Assembly (NCBI RefSeq): GCF_025698965.1
Contig: NZ_JAILWL010000002.1
Span: forward strand, 1 to 44,499
Direction: 5' to 3'
Length of the DNA stretch: 44,499 nt
From: Roseibium sp.
GTDB taxonomy: Bacteria > Pseudomonadota > Alphaproteobacteria > Rhizobiales > Stappiaceae
Shown here: positions 1-9,151 of the stretch, piece after piece
Numbering within the stretch: the first letter of the stretch is position 1
Layout of the letters: each line of letters opens with the position of its first letter
Notes under the pieces: model-generated
Told to the model about the DNA's origin: nothing
Seen by the model: only the letters and a program-made list of their open reading frames with translations
The model's database searches: none
Translations under genes and position numbers: made by a program

Positions 1-1
1 T

Positions 2-355
2 GGGGCGTATTTGGGCACCAACTGCATAAAAAAGCACGTTTACGACAAAGCTGGTGAAGGCCAGAGCCAGGACTGCGGTGCCCCAGAAAAGCGCACCAAG
101 TTGCTCTGCGAAAAGCGAAACAGACATATGTTCGCCTGCAATTTCGAGAGCTTCAATCCGGCTTACATTAAAGATGAGCACCGGGATAAAGAAGACCACG
201 GCAACCAAAAAAGTGGCTCCCAGAAACAAACCCGCCGTGACGAATTTCCGACCAATACGACGGAACAGTCCCGGGTCCGGTTCTTCTGGAACGGACACTT
301 CGAAATCCGAACGGTCTGGCAATCCAGACACGCCCGGCGGCAAATGAAACAACAT
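2..355 (-). CDS. Membrane protein, C-terminus cut off by the window edge
   Basis: This is an open frame from an ATG at 355 to the left edge with no stop, about 118 residues. The start has a GGAG sequence about 8 bases upstream (TCGGAGACTTTCCG then ATG). The first 35 residues are polar and acidic (PEEPDPGLFRR). Two strongly hydrophobic stretches follow, roughly residues 38-62 (TAGLFLGATFLVAVVFFIPV) and 89-115 (GTAVLALAFTSFVVNVLFYA). They are separated by a short polar stretch, as in a polytopic inner-membrane protein with a cytoplasmic N-terminus. I do not recognise the family, and the rest of the gene lies outside the window. It is transcribed away from the chemoreceptor gene with a gap of about 600 bases. 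Confidence 0.7.
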   Translation of the reverse strand, partial: MLFHLPPGVSGLPDRSDFEVSVPEEPDPGLFRRIGRKFVTAGLFLGATFLVAVVFFIPVLIFNVSRIEALEIAGEHMSVSLFAEQLGALFWGTAVLALAFTSFVVNVLFYAVGAQIRP

Positions 356-474
356 CGGAAAGTCTCCGAAACGAGATTGGGTCGTTGGTGACGGCAGACA
401 CGCAAAGACACGCGTGCAGCACGGATGGGACGGCTTAAGCCTGTCACCGCAAGAAACTGGATTTTGAAGAAGGG

Positions 475-500
475 CTGAGCCTCCTAACGGAGGCGTTCAG
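475..500. repeat. Inverted repeat / stem-loop in a leader region
   Basis: CTGA-GCCTCC, a TAAC loop, then GGAGGC-GT-TCAG: a perfect 6-bp GC-rich stem with an outer 4-bp extension across a 2-base bulge. It lies about 120 bases upstream of the minus-strand start at 355 and has no T-run on either side, so it is more likely a 5' leader structure or an operator than a terminator. No function is known to me. Confidence 0.4.
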
Positions 501-892
501 AAACCTTGTAGCAACCTGCGGGGGTTACAAATGGAAGCATCAAGCGATGATTAGTCATGTAAAGCCCTCCTGGTTGCGCAGCCGGGCGGCCGCTGGGGAT
601 AAAGTAAAGTCAACTTTGGCAAGGTGACTGGTTGCGTTGGTAACCGCTTTCGGCTCGTTTGAAAAGAGCGAATGTGAAAAATCGGGATATGAATCTTTGC
701 ACTGTTGCCGATCGGACACAGCCGTCGGTTTTACGTGTTGATTTGGCAACCCAAGAAATTGGGTCATGCCATTCCCGCGGACAAATCCGATCTGCTTGAA
801 CTTTCTGCACTTCGCACATCGCTGTTTGCAGTGTTTCGGTCTTGAGCGAAATCCAAATTTACAAGCAACCCGCGACGAGCTTTCACAAACGC

Positions 893-919
893 AAACAGCC
901 GGTGAAACACCGGCTGTTT
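893..919 (-). terminator. Rho-independent terminator of the chemoreceptor gene
   Basis: A perfect 12-bp inverted repeat, AAACAGCCGGTG - AAA - CACCGGCTGTTT, starting about 30 bases after the stop of the minus-strand chemoreceptor gene. Stem-closing A/T runs on both strands would let it work in both directions. Confidence 0.8.
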
Positions 920-949
920 CAAAATCGGTTTGCAAACCGTCGGATTGGT

Positions 950-2296
950 TCAGGCCGCCCTGACACTTTGAAGGAATTGACTGACCTGGGATTGCAGGCT
1001 GTTTGAAAGTTCGCCCAGCTCTGCCGATGCCTGCTGCATTTCATCAGTCGCCGACCGGCTGGTCTCCATAACGTCGCTCAGCGTGTTGACATTGCTGCCG
1101 ACCTGTTCGGAGCTGGAACGCGCAGTCAGGGCATTGCTGCTGATTTCCTGTGTCGCGGTGGCCTGCTCTTCAACGGCTTCACGGATTTTGCCCGAAATCT
1201 CACTCACTTTGCCAATCGTTTCCGCTATGGAGCGAATGGCTGTTTCTGACTGTTCAGCAACATCCTGCACAGATGCCACTTGAGCCGAAATATCATCCGT
1301 TGCCTTCGTGGTCTGTTCAGCCAGCGCCTTGACCTCGTTCGCAACCACCGCAAAGCCACGTCCCGCGTCGCCGGCACGCGCTGCCTCGATTGTCGCATTC
1401 AGCGCAAGCAGATTGGTCTGGCTGGCGATCTGGCTGATCAGTTCAACGATTTCGCCGATCGCTCGGCCGGTATCGGACAGGCGGCCCACAACCTCGTCCG
1501 TCTTTCGGGCTTCTTCCACTGCCGCACTCGCAATGTTTGCGGCTTGATCGACATCTTCACGCACACGGATCAGCGACTGGGACAAATTCTCGGCTGAGGT
1601 CGTGACGATGCCGACCGAATGATTGGCCTCGTCGGTTGCCTGATGCACTTCCTGCACAGCATGAAGCGAAGACCTCATGGCATGATTGAGTTGACCGGAA
1701 TTGCTTTCCACGCTTCCGGCGGCATTGGACAATGCGGAAACAACGCCGATGACGGATTTTTCAAAATCGTCCGCAACATCCTGCATCAAGGCCTTGCGTT
1801 CCTCATCAAGAGCCTGTTGGTGCACCAGATCCTTCTGTGCCTGTGCCTTTGCTTTTTCCGCCAGGTTTTCGCGGAACGAGGTAACCGACCGCGCGATGGC
1901 GCCGATTTCATCGCTTCGCTCGTCTCCTTCGATATGAATATCGAGATCCCCGTCCGACAACCGGTCCAACCCGTTCTGAAGCCGCGCCAGCGGGCGCGCG
2001 ATTCCGAGGGCCAGAACAACTGCAAGTCCAAGGAAAACCAAGCCGACCGGAGAAACGACCATCCCGATCGTGATCATCTGATCCAGAATAAGGCCGTCGA
2101 TCTTGCCGGCAACATCTCCGTTCAGAAACTGCTGTGCGCCCTCGGGCGTTCCAATCTTCTCCATGAAGGCCTGGCGGAAGGTGTAGAATGCAAATGCAGT
2201 CCCCGCCATCATGATGACAGCGGCGGTGAGGACCATGGCAACGAACCTGCCCTTGATTGAAAGAGTCACGCTAATACCCCGAGTATCATTCCGCAT
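950..2296 (-). CDS. Methyl-accepting chemotaxis protein
   Basis: A 448-residue transmembrane chemoreceptor that would control the CheA kinase at a chemosensory array. TM1 is at about residues 17-40 and TM2 at about 75-100, with only about 35 residues between them, so there is no room for a classical periplasmic ligand-binding domain. A HAMP domain follows (about 100-152; [19 protein letters not shown]), then a coiled-coil signalling domain. Its hairpin tip at about 285-330 carries the conserved [13 protein letters not shown] and [16 protein letters not shown] motifs. The protein ends in SVRAA without a CheR/CheB tethering pentapeptide. It is a single gene with its own terminator. The ligand is unknown; sensing may be through the membrane or the short loop. 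Confidence 0.95.
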   Translation of the reverse strand: MRNDTRGISVTLSIKGRFVAMVLTAAVIMMAGTAFAFYTFRQAFMEKIGTPEGAQQFLNGDVAGKIDGLILDQMITIGMVVSPVGLVFLGLAVVLALGIARPLARLQNGLDRLSDGDLDIHIEGDERSDEIGAIARSVTSFRENLAEKAKAQAQKDLVHQQALDEERKALMQDVADDFEKSVIGVVSALSNAAGSVESNSGQLNHAMRSSLHAVQEVHQATDEANHSVGIVTTSAENLSQSLIRVREDVDQAANIASAAVEEARKTDEVVGRLSDTGRAIGEIVELISQIASQTNLLALNATIEAARAGDAGRGFAVVANEVKALAEQTTKATDDISAQVASVQDVAEQSETAIRSIAETIGKVSEISGKIREAVEEQATATQEISSNALTARSSSEQVGSNVNTLSDVMETSRSATDEMQQASAELGELSNSLQSQVSQFLQSVRAA

Positions 2297-2446
2297 CTCA
2301 GCATCTGCCGGTTGCTGGAACCTGATTTTCTACTGAGTTGGGCAAAACCTATCGCCCGGCACGTAAACAATCAGTAACAACGGGACTTAGAATTTCTCGG
2401 ATATGTTTTTTTGCGTATTGGCGTCAGCCGATTCAATGGATGTGGC

Positions 2447-2848
2447 CTAGGAAACCAGACGCGTGAAGACATAGCCGGAACCTGCGGAAACCGCGGACAG
2501 TGATGTCCCCCAGGCAACATCGACAACCGTGACGATGACAGGCCAGTTCTTCAATGTCGCGAAATTGGTAACATCGTAGGTGGCATAGGTGAAGAAACCA
2601 AACATCGCTCCATAGATAACCGCAATAGCGAAGCTTTCCGCCTTCAGAGCCGGTGCTACGGCAAAGAAAACGATCCCGACGATATAGATTATATAGAAAG
2701 CCCCGGCCGCCGCCATGTTCGGCTTGTCCATCAAAAGGTGCCCGATCCGGTCAAAATAAAATCTGGTTGCCACCTGGGACAACCAGACATAATCGATGGC
2801 CAGGAACACCAAAGCGGTAAAGAAATAGGCAGCAGCAAGCTGAATCAT
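2447..2848 (-). CDS. DUF2177 family membrane protein
   Basis: A 133-residue, very hydrophobic protein with four predicted transmembrane helices (about residues 3-25, 45-68, 72-92 and 103-128). The sequence IDYVWL near the N-terminus and YGAMFGFFTYATYDVTN in the middle are typical of the DUF2177 family, whose function is unknown. The ATG at 2848 has GAGGG about 5 bases upstream. It lies about 50 bases downstream of the ABC exporter gene on the same strand, so the two may share a transcript. Confidence 0.85.
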   Translation of the reverse strand: MIQLAAAYFFTALVFLAIDYVWLSQVATRFYFDRIGHLLMDKPNMAAAGAFYIIYIVGIVFFAVAPALKAESFAIAVIYGAMFGFFTYATYDVTNFATLKNWPVIVTVVDVAWGTSLSAVSAGSGYVFTRLVS

Positions 2849-2899
2849 TGGACCCTCGGTAAAAACACCATTTATCTACGCCCCCGATTTCCCGGCGGA

Positions 2900-4753
2900 T
2901 CAGGTCAAAACGGTCTCCGGTGTCAAAAAACCTCCCGATTGTCGGTGCCAGAGTTGGGCGTAAAGACCATTTTCATCCAGCAACAGGGCTTCATGTGTGC
3001 CCTGCTGAACTATTCTGCCCTTGTCCATGACGATCAACCGGTCCATGGCTGCAATCGTCGACAGGCGATGCGCAATCGCAATCACGGTTTTGCCTGACAT
3101 CAATCCCTGCAGGTTTTCCTGGATAGCGGCTTCAACTTCTGAATCCAGCGCAGATGTTGCCTCGTCCAATACGAGGATCGGCGCGTTTTTTAAAAGAACC
3201 CGCGCGATTGCAATCCGTTGACGCTGCCCACCTGACAACTTGACCCCACGCTCACCGACAAAAGCGTCGAAACCCATCCGGCCCCTTTTGTCTTCCAGTT
3301 CCTGAATAAACTCATATGCGTGAGCCTTGCGGGTCGCTTCAACAAGTTCTTCCTCGTTCGCGGACGTGCGTCCATAGAGAATGTTTTCCCGGATTGACCG
3401 GTGCAGAAGGGATGTATCCTGCGTCACCATTCCAATTGCCCGACGTAGCGATTCCTGGGTGACATCGCGCACGTTTTGTCCATCAATCAGAATGCGGCCT
3501 GACTCTACATCGAAAAACCGCAACAGCAGGCTCAGCAGCGTTGTTTTGCCTGCCCCAGACGGGCCGACAAGTCCGACCCGTTCACCAGGCTGGATCGCAA
3601 GATTCAGGTGGTCGATCACACCCCCTTCCTTGCCGTAGTGAAACCGTATGTTTTCGAAATTTACAGCCCCGTTCGATACCACGAGATCCCTCGCGGCCGG
3701 AGCATCTGACAGGTCAATCGGTTTGACGATTGTTTCCATGCTGTCCTGCATCGAACCGAAGTTCCGGAAAAGACCGTTCAGCTGCATGAAAAGACGGTTC
3801 AGAAGAATATTCAGCCTCAGGACCACACTCATTGTGAACGCGACATGACCGGTACTGATGCCACCGTCCTGCCAGATCTTCAACGCAACCGCCGATATTG
3901 CCACGATCATCACGCCATTGATCAGGTTCATGATGATGCGAATGGAGGAGAGCAGTCGCGTAAAGACCTGCAACTGCCCGATGAAATTCTGAAAGGCGGT
4001 TTTCGCCCCCCGGTTTTCTTCAAAGGCAGATCCGAACAGTTTGACAGACTGGATGTTGGTATAGGTATCGACAAGGCGCCCCGTCACTCCGGAGTAGGAA
4101 TGTGCAACGGACTTGGAGGCATTGCGAACCTTCGGGACATAGATCCAGGCAGTGATGCCGAACATGAGCAGCCACAGCGCAACAACGGCCCCAAGTCTCA
4201 TGTCCAACTGGGCTACCAGTACGAGAGTTGCCGCGGCATAAACCACAATGAACCAGGCAACCTGAAGAAGGTTGCTCATGAAATCGCCGGCGGACAGCCC
4301 CGATTGCATGACTTTCTGCGACAAGCGCCCCGCCAGGTCGTCGTGAAAATAGGAAAGGCTCTGCTTCATCACGCGCTGGTGCCCTTGCCAGCGCACAAGA
4401 TTGAAAAAACCGGGAACGATAGCCTGTTCTTCCGTCAAAGCCATCAGAGCGAGGACCACTGTCCGAAGCACGAGAATGACAAACGCCATTCCCAACAGAT
4501 ACCAAACGTGGTCCTGAAAGAACGTAGCCTGGTCCCCCGATTGCAGAAGATCGACGATGTTGCCCAGAAAATTCGCGATCGAAACTTCAATGAATGCGGC
4601 GGCCCCTCCAAGAAGGAGCATCACGACGAAAGGCCAGCGGACCTGACTGACAAAGTAGAGAAGAAAGGCAAGCCCGCCATGAGGCATGTCTTTTTGAGGA
4701 GGCGTTCTGAATGGGTTGATCCAGGACTCAAACAGACGGAACAGCGGCGACAC
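2900..4753 (-). CDS. ABC exporter, fused permease and ATPase (MsbA-like)
   Basis: A 617-residue half-transporter of the ABCB/MsbA class. The N-terminal half has about six transmembrane helices (roughly residues 30-340). The C-terminal nucleotide-binding domain carries Walker A GPSGAGKTTLLS, the Q-loop GMVTQDTSLLHR, the signature LSGGQRQRIAIARVLL, Walker B ILVLDEATSALD and the switch region AIAHRLSTI. All catalytic residues are present. The start is a GTG at 4753 with GGAG 8 bases upstream. Two such proteins would form a homodimer that exports a lipid, drug or peptide. Several Hyphomicrobiales carry this type without a known substrate, and nothing around it here points to one. Confidence 0.95.
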   Translation of the reverse strand: MSPLFRLFESWINPFRTPPQKDMPHGGLAFLLYFVSQVRWPFVVMLLLGGAAAFIEVSIANFLGNIVDLLQSGDQATFFQDHVWYLLGMAFVILVLRTVVLALMALTEEQAIVPGFFNLVRWQGHQRVMKQSLSYFHDDLAGRLSQKVMQSGLSAGDFMSNLLQVAWFIVVYAAATLVLVAQLDMRLGAVVALWLLMFGITAWIYVPKVRNASKSVAHSYSGVTGRLVDTYTNIQSVKLFGSAFEENRGAKTAFQNFIGQLQVFTRLLSSIRIIMNLINGVMIVAISAVALKIWQDGGISTGHVAFTMSVVLRLNILLNRLFMQLNGLFRNFGSMQDSMETIVKPIDLSDAPAARDLVVSNGAVNFENIRFHYGKEGGVIDHLNLAIQPGERVGLVGPSGAGKTTLLSLLLRFFDVESGRILIDGQNVRDVTQESLRRAIGMVTQDTSLLHRSIRENILYGRTSANEEELVEATRKAHAYEFIQELEDKRGRMGFDAFVGERGVKLSGGQRQRIAIARVLLKNAPILVLDEATSALDSEVEAAIQENLQGLMSGKTVIAIAHRLSTIAAMDRLIVMDKGRIVQQGTHEALLLDENGLYAQLWHRQSGGFLTPETVLT

Positions 4754-4983
4754 GTTGCAACTCCAGTAGAGACGGAAGCAAAGAGTAATTGCCCAATTCG
4801 GGCCACCGGGAGATGGAAATCAGGCAACCGATGCAAAAGGACGGAAATGATTCTGACTCACATCCTACGCGCATGCCGGGCATTTGGCCCGGACAAATTG
4901 AATTTTGCAGGTGTTACACCGATATGACAAATGCCGGAGCAGCTGCTATGTCCGCGGTCAAATAATCACCATTGCGTTCGACC

Positions 4984-5454
4984 ATGCCAGACCTTGCCCT
5001 TTATCAACCAGACATCCCGCAAAACACCGGCACAATACTGCGCCTTGCCGCTTGCCTTGGCGTCACTGTGCATCTGATCGAACCTGCAGGCTTTCCCATT
5101 TCAGACAGCGCCCTCAAACGCGCCGGTATGGATTATCTTGAACGCGCGGCAATGAGACGTCACACATCCTTTCCGGAATTCGAAATCTGGCGGCAGGAAC
5201 AAAAACGGCGCCTTGTATTGCTGACGACCAAATCCACGAATGCCTATACCGATCATGCATATCAGACCGATGACATCCTGTTCATGGGTCGCGAAAGTAC
5301 TGGTGTGCCACAGGATATTCATGAGCTGGCGGATGCGCGCCTGACCATTCCGATGATGGAAGGAATGAGGTCAATCAACGTTGCAGTATCCGCCGGAATG
5401 GCCCTGGGAGAAGCCTTGCGGCAAACAGGCACATTTCCTAAAAGCCCCAACTAG
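4984..5454 (+). CDS. trmL: tRNA (cytidine/uridine-34-2'-O)-methyltransferase
   Basis: A SPOUT-class methyltransferase of about 156 residues, the usual length for TrmL. It would methylate the ribose of the wobble base of tRNA-Leu isoacceptors using S-adenosylmethionine. Family marks are [18 protein letters not shown] near the N-terminus, [10 protein letters not shown] in the middle, and the knot-forming C-terminal stretch [21 protein letters not shown] in the same frame lies at 4972, but the ATG at 4984 gives the family's usual N-terminus ([10 protein letters not shown]). No strong ribosome site is visible. It is followed after 59 bases by hemF on the same strand. Confidence 0.93.
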   Translation: MPDLALYQPDIPQNTGTILRLAACLGVTVHLIEPAGFPISDSALKRAGMDYLERAAMRRHTSFPEFEIWRQEQKRRLVLLTTKSTNAYTDHAYQTDDILFMGRESTGVPQDIHELADARLTIPMMEGMRSINVAVSAGMALGEALRQTGTFPKSPN

Positions 5455-5513
5455 AGCAAACATTCGGCCCTCTCCATCCTGAGACGCCCGACAGAGAACC
5501 CAAGGCCAAAGTC

Positions 5514-6440
5514 ATGAATGCACCTTCACCGGAAAAGCGCGGCGGTCCGATTCCCGAGGGCATCGAAGACAAGAAACAGCTTGCTTCCGTCTGGTTCAGG
5601 GAGTTGCGCGACCGTATCTGCCAGGCCTTTGAAGATCTGGAAGACGAAATCGGAGCGCATAAAGGCCCGAATGCGAACCTGCCGGCCGGCCGGTTTGAGC
5701 GCACGCCATGGGAGCGGACCGACAGCACGGGCGCAAAAGGCGGCGGCGGTGTGATGTCGATGATGCATGGCCGGGTCTTCGAAAAGGTCGGTGTGCATAT
5801 CTCCACCGTCCATGGCGAATTCTCACCCGAATTTCGTGGCCAGATCCCGGGAGCCAACGAAGATCCGCGGTTTTGGGCGTCCGGCATCAGCCTGATTGCC
5901 CATATGCACAATCCGCATGTTCCGGCCGTGCATATGAACACACGCATGGTTGTGACAACCCGGCAGTGGTTTGGCGGAGGTGCTGACCTGACGCCGGTGC
6001 TTGACGCTCGGCGAACCCAGGAAGATCCGGACACGGTTGCCTTTCATGATGCAATGCGCGCAGCCTGTGAGCCTCATGACGTTGCTGACTATGACGCCTA
6101 CAAAGCCTGGTGCGACGAGTATTTTTTCCTGAAGCACCGGAATGAAGCGCGCGGGATCGGCGGCATATTCTATGACTATCTCAACAGCGGCGACTGGGAC
6201 GCGGACCTTGCCTTCACCAAGGATGTCGGATTGGCGTTTTTGAACGTCTATCCGGAGCTCGTTCGACGGAATTTCGAAAAACCCTGGTCCGAAAACGAGC
6301 GCGAGGAACAACTGGTCCGCCGGGGCAGATACGTGGAATACAATCTGCTTTACGATCGCGGCACGATTTTCGGCCTGAAGACAGGCGGCAACGTTTCCTC
6401 CATCCTGTCATCCATGCCACCTGTGGTGAAGTGGCCGTAA
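5514..6440 (+). CDS. hemF: Oxygen-dependent coproporphyrinogen III oxidase
   Basis: A 308-residue cytoplasmic enzyme that uses O2 to decarboxylate two propionates of coproporphyrinogen III to give protoporphyrinogen IX in haem synthesis. It has full family length, with strongly conserved stretches: [37 protein letters not shown], the substrate-binding [11 protein letters not shown], and the C-terminal [20 protein letters not shown]. Its stop is 7 bases from the end of the convergent HD-GYP gene, so the two transcripts meet with almost no gap. It implies aerobic growth. Confidence 0.97.
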   Translation: MNAPSPEKRGGPIPEGIEDKKQLASVWFRELRDRICQAFEDLEDEIGAHKGPNANLPAGRFERTPWERTDSTGAKGGGGVMSMMHGRVFEKVGVHISTVHGEFSPEFRGQIPGANEDPRFWASGISLIAHMHNPHVPAVHMNTRMVVTTRQWFGGGADLTPVLDARRTQEDPDTVAFHDAMRAACEPHDVADYDAYKAWCDEYFFLKHRNEARGIGGIFYDYLNSGDWDADLAFTKDVGLAFLNVYPELVRRNFEKPWSENEREEQLVRRGRYVEYNLLYDRGTIFGLKTGGNVSSILSSMPPVVKWP

Positions 6441-6447
6441 ATCCGCA

Positions 6448-7560
6448 CTAAGCGGCCGCGTTCCCCTTCGACTGCGCAGAAAGACGGCTGACAGCCCCGA
6501 GCTGTTGGCCGAACAGCATACTTCCCAACTGAGCGACCATCTTCTGATCCAGTTTCGGGCCCATGTCTTTCAGCATGGTCAGAGCTGTACGTGCCGGAAA
6601 TGTTTCCTTGTAGGGTCGTTCCTCCGTCAGCGCGGTGAAGATGTCACACACCGTGATCAACCGGACCTTCGGCGAAATCCTGTCACCTGCCAACCCGTCG
6701 GGATATCCGGATCCGTCCAGATATTCATGGTGCTGGATCGCCATTCTCTTGATGTCGACGGACACTTCCAGCCGCGACTTCAACATGTCTCTTCCGAACA
6801 TCGGATGCCTCTTGATCAACACCCGCTCGTCCTTCGTCAGCTTGCCGGTCTTGTCGAGAATGGACAGCGGAATGCGCATTTTGCCGATATCATGAACCAG
6901 GCCACCGGCGATGATTTCCTTGCAAACCGTATCGCTCCAGCCCAAATGCCTGGCAAGCATTCCTGCAAGCCCCGCAACCCGCAGAGTGTGACTATAGGTG
7001 CCGCTGTGATGGGTCTGCACAGCGCCAAGCCAGGCTGCCCAACCATCGCTTGAAAGAGCCGCGAACATTTCCTCCGCACTCTCGTTCATCAGTGTGACAC
7101 GGATTTTCGAACCTTCGGCAGAGGAAAGACACAGGCTCTCCAGAAAGGCGTTGCTCGATTTGTAGGCTTCGACAGTGCGTGAAGGAGTGTTTTCCGGCAG
7201 AACCTTGCAAACATCCGCTTTCAACAGTGTCTTGGTTCTTCGAAGCAACAGAGCGAAGGGGGCGTCGCGCTCCAGCGTCTCCGTCTTGCCCAGCGCGCCG
7301 GCCTGGATAACTTCCTTGCGGTTCTTTTGCGAAACCAGACAAATAACCGGTATCTCGGCAATACTCTCCCAGGATGCCTTGAGCGCCTTCAATCCCACAT
7401 CCGTCGCATCCAACAGCTCGATAACTGCAACTTTGCCATCGCCGACGGTTTCAGCAGACACTTTCGACATATCGATCAAACGCGCCGGAAAGAAGAAGGG
7501 CAGCTTTCTAACCGGAGAGTCGAGAGGAAGCGGTCCATCCGAAATCAGAACAATTTCCAT
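6448..7560 (-). CDS. HD-GYP domain phosphodiesterase
   Basis: About 370 residues. The C-terminal half is an HD-GYP domain: HD pair at about H223-D224 in GLVHDIGKMRIP, and GYP at about 285-287 in HHEYLDGSGYPDGL. It also has the flanking H-P-x-x-G (RHPMFGRDML) and C-D-I-F-T-A-L motifs, which suggests active cyclic-di-GMP hydrolysis. The N-terminal 110 residues look like a divergent receiver-like fold (VAVIELLDAT, PVICLVSQ) without the usual phospho-acceptor pattern. The frame extends to a TTG at 7599, but the ATG at 7560 has GAGG at ideal spacing. Probable role: lowering c-di-GMP, which would favour motility over attachment. The input signal is not evident. Confidence 0.93.
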   Translation of the reverse strand: MEIVLISDGPLPLDSPVRKLPFFFPARLIDMSKVSAETVGDGKVAVIELLDATDVGLKALKASWESIAEIPVICLVSQKNRKEVIQAGALGKTETLERDAPFALLLRRTKTLLKADVCKVLPENTPSRTVEAYKSSNAFLESLCLSSAEGSKIRVTLMNESAEEMFAALSSDGWAAWLGAVQTHHSGTYSHTLRVAGLAGMLARHLGWSDTVCKEIIAGGLVHDIGKMRIPLSILDKTGKLTKDERVLIKRHPMFGRDMLKSRLEVSVDIKRMAIQHHEYLDGSGYPDGLAGDRISPKVRLITVCDIFTALTEERPYKETFPARTALTMLKDMGPKLDQKMVAQLGSMLFGQQLGAVSRLSAQSKGNAAA

Positions 7561-7665
7561 CCAAGCCTCGTACAAATTCTCCAGTTGAAGGAGAAACAAT
7601 CAGCCATTGAATTTCTTCAAACGAAATACATCCTCACATTTGGGACTATTTCATTTAAAAAAACG

Positions 7666-8906
7666 CTAAAACATCTTACTGGCTTTAAGGATCAGATCTT
7701 TTTTGCTGAGTGAGAACCCGCTTTCGCACCAATCATCTTCCAATGTCTTGAGAAGATCTCCCAGCGCCCTTCCTGGCCTATGGCCTGCTGCAATCAAATC
7801 CGCCCCCTTCAGCGGAAATTCCGGAACAGTCAGCGGCCTTATTTCCGACAACAGGGCTCTGAATGCATCATCGTCCACCCGTTCCTGTGCCGTCCTGCGC
7901 GCCCACAGGGCAGACCGTCGATCGCACCCTGTTTGCCGTATTCGTAGACCAGCGAAGACGCTTGCGGCATTTCGTTTGATTGTTTGAGCCGTTTGGTAAC
8001 TGCCCAGGCTGTCCTCATGCGTTTGCGTTCGGCATTCGACAGACGGAAACGGTCGCAGATCCTCTCAAGGTCTTCGCGCACAAAACCGGCCAGAACCACA
8101 AGACCGACCTCGTGATCCCCTGCCTCGGGGGCAACATCTTTCATCGTGCGCAGGGCGTCAAAATCATCAATGCGTGCCAGGCCACCCGTTGCGATTTCCC
8201 ACAATCCGCAATCATTCATCAGCCGAAGCGCCGTCGCAGCCAGCGGCGCTCGCAACAACCGCCGCATTTCGTGGCCGATACGTTCCGCGGATAAACGCCT
8301 CAGTCCGTCGCGTTGACGCAGGCAGGCGCTCAGTCCTCCCGCATCCAGCTCACCGCGGCCATAAGCAGCGTAGATGCGAAAGAACCGCAAGATGCGCAGA
8401 TAATCTTCCTTGATCCGCGTATCCGGATCGCCGATGAAACGCACCCTGCCTTCCAGACAGTCCCCGAGGCCGCCAAGCGGATCATGCAGGCCGCCATGCC
8501 GGTCGACATAAAGCGCATTCATCGTGAAATCACGACGCTCCGCATCCTTGACCCAGTCCTTGCCGAAAACAACCCTTGCCTGCCGCCCGAACGTTTCCAC
8601 GTCTTCCCGTAATGTAGTGACCTCATAGGGAAAACCGCTGCTGATAACCGTTATCGTGCCATGTTCAAGGCCTGTTCCAACGGGCTTAAGTCCAGCCTGC
8701 GCTGCACGCTGCATGACGTCTTCAGGCCGCGCTGATGTTGCAATATCAACGTCCGGAACCGGATGGCCTAGAAGCGTATTGCGAACGGCCCCACCAACCA
8801 CACGAGCCTGGTCACCATCCTGCTCGATAGCGGAGAACACATCCTGGATGCCAGGAGCATTCAGCCAGTCGGCCCGCCGGAGTATATCGTCAACATTGAC
8901 AGTCAT
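7666..8906 (-). pseudogene. cca: CCA tRNA nucleotidyltransferase, apparent -1 frameshift near the C-terminus
   Basis: A class II nucleotidyltransferase that would add or repair the CCA end of tRNAs. The N-terminal catalytic domain is intact: RVVGGAVRNTLLGHPVPDVDIAT with the DxD pair, RRDFTMNALY, GDPDTRIKEDYLRILRFFR. After about residue 333 (GKQGAIDGL) the frame runs into unrelated residues and stops at 7839. The expected continuation, LWARRTAQERVDDDAF, begins in another frame and runs to a stop at 7666. Adding one base in the GGG at 7908-7910 restores a continuous frame of about 413 residues, a normal family length. So about 80 C-terminal residues are lost as the sequence stands. The ATG at 8906 lies 4 bases after the DUF6111 stop. 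Either a sequencing/assembly error or a real lesion. Confidence 0.88.
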
Positions 8907-8910
8907 CGCA

Positions 8911-9151
8911 CTATTCAAACCGGCCCGGCACGAAAACGCCATCACGCATTACCGATGGCTTGTAGTCGGTCCCTTCAGGTCCCCGGTTAACCGTGGCCAT
9001 GACAAAGAAACCCGAAATCACAAAAACCAGCCAAGGGTCCCTTGGCCCAGCGATCCGGATGTTTGCTTCTTTTCGTCAGCCACAGCCACAGCGCGTAGCA
9101 GAAAAAAGGCATCAGGAACAAAACGAGATGTGTCAGAACAACACGAAGCAT
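8911..9151 (-). pseudogene. DUF6111 family small membrane protein, apparent frameshift
   Basis: A gene for a short two-helix membrane protein of unknown function between the Nudix and CCA genes, a position usual in Hyphomicrobiales. The ATG at 9151 overlaps the Nudix stop by one base (TGATG). The first 37 residues read MLRVVLTHLVLFLMPFFCYA... RWAKG, including TM1. The frame then stops early after about 54 residues. A different frame gives a second helix (WLVFVISGFFVMATV) and the tail NRGPEGTDYKP... GRFE, stopping at 8911, just before the cca start. Removing one base between about 9033 and 9050 (GGG/CCC runs) joins the halves into 79 residues. It needs one base fewer, whereas cca needs one base more. 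Confidence 0.75.

Larger units (their letters stand above)
356..949. other. Intergenic region, no convincing gene
   Basis: About 590 bases between the truncated membrane-protein gene and the chemoreceptor gene. It holds a stem-loop at 475-500 on the leader side of the left gene and the terminator of the chemoreceptor gene at 893-919. The open frames here have cysteine- and arginine-rich compositions, no ribosome site and no recognisable motif. I see no gene in it. Confidence 0.6.

Noticed and set aside
555-935. 126-residue minus-strand frame
   Set aside because: Cys/Arg-rich composition, no ribosome site, no motif, and it overlaps the terminator of the chemoreceptor gene.
2341-2361. Possible sigma-54 promoter before the chemoreceptor gene
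   Set aside because: GGGC and TTGC are present on the minus strand but the GG to GC spacing is wrong and the T of TGGC is missing.
3845-4927. 360-residue plus-strand frame
   Set aside because: It is antisense to the ABC exporter, whose motifs are complete; it is a high-GC shadow frame.
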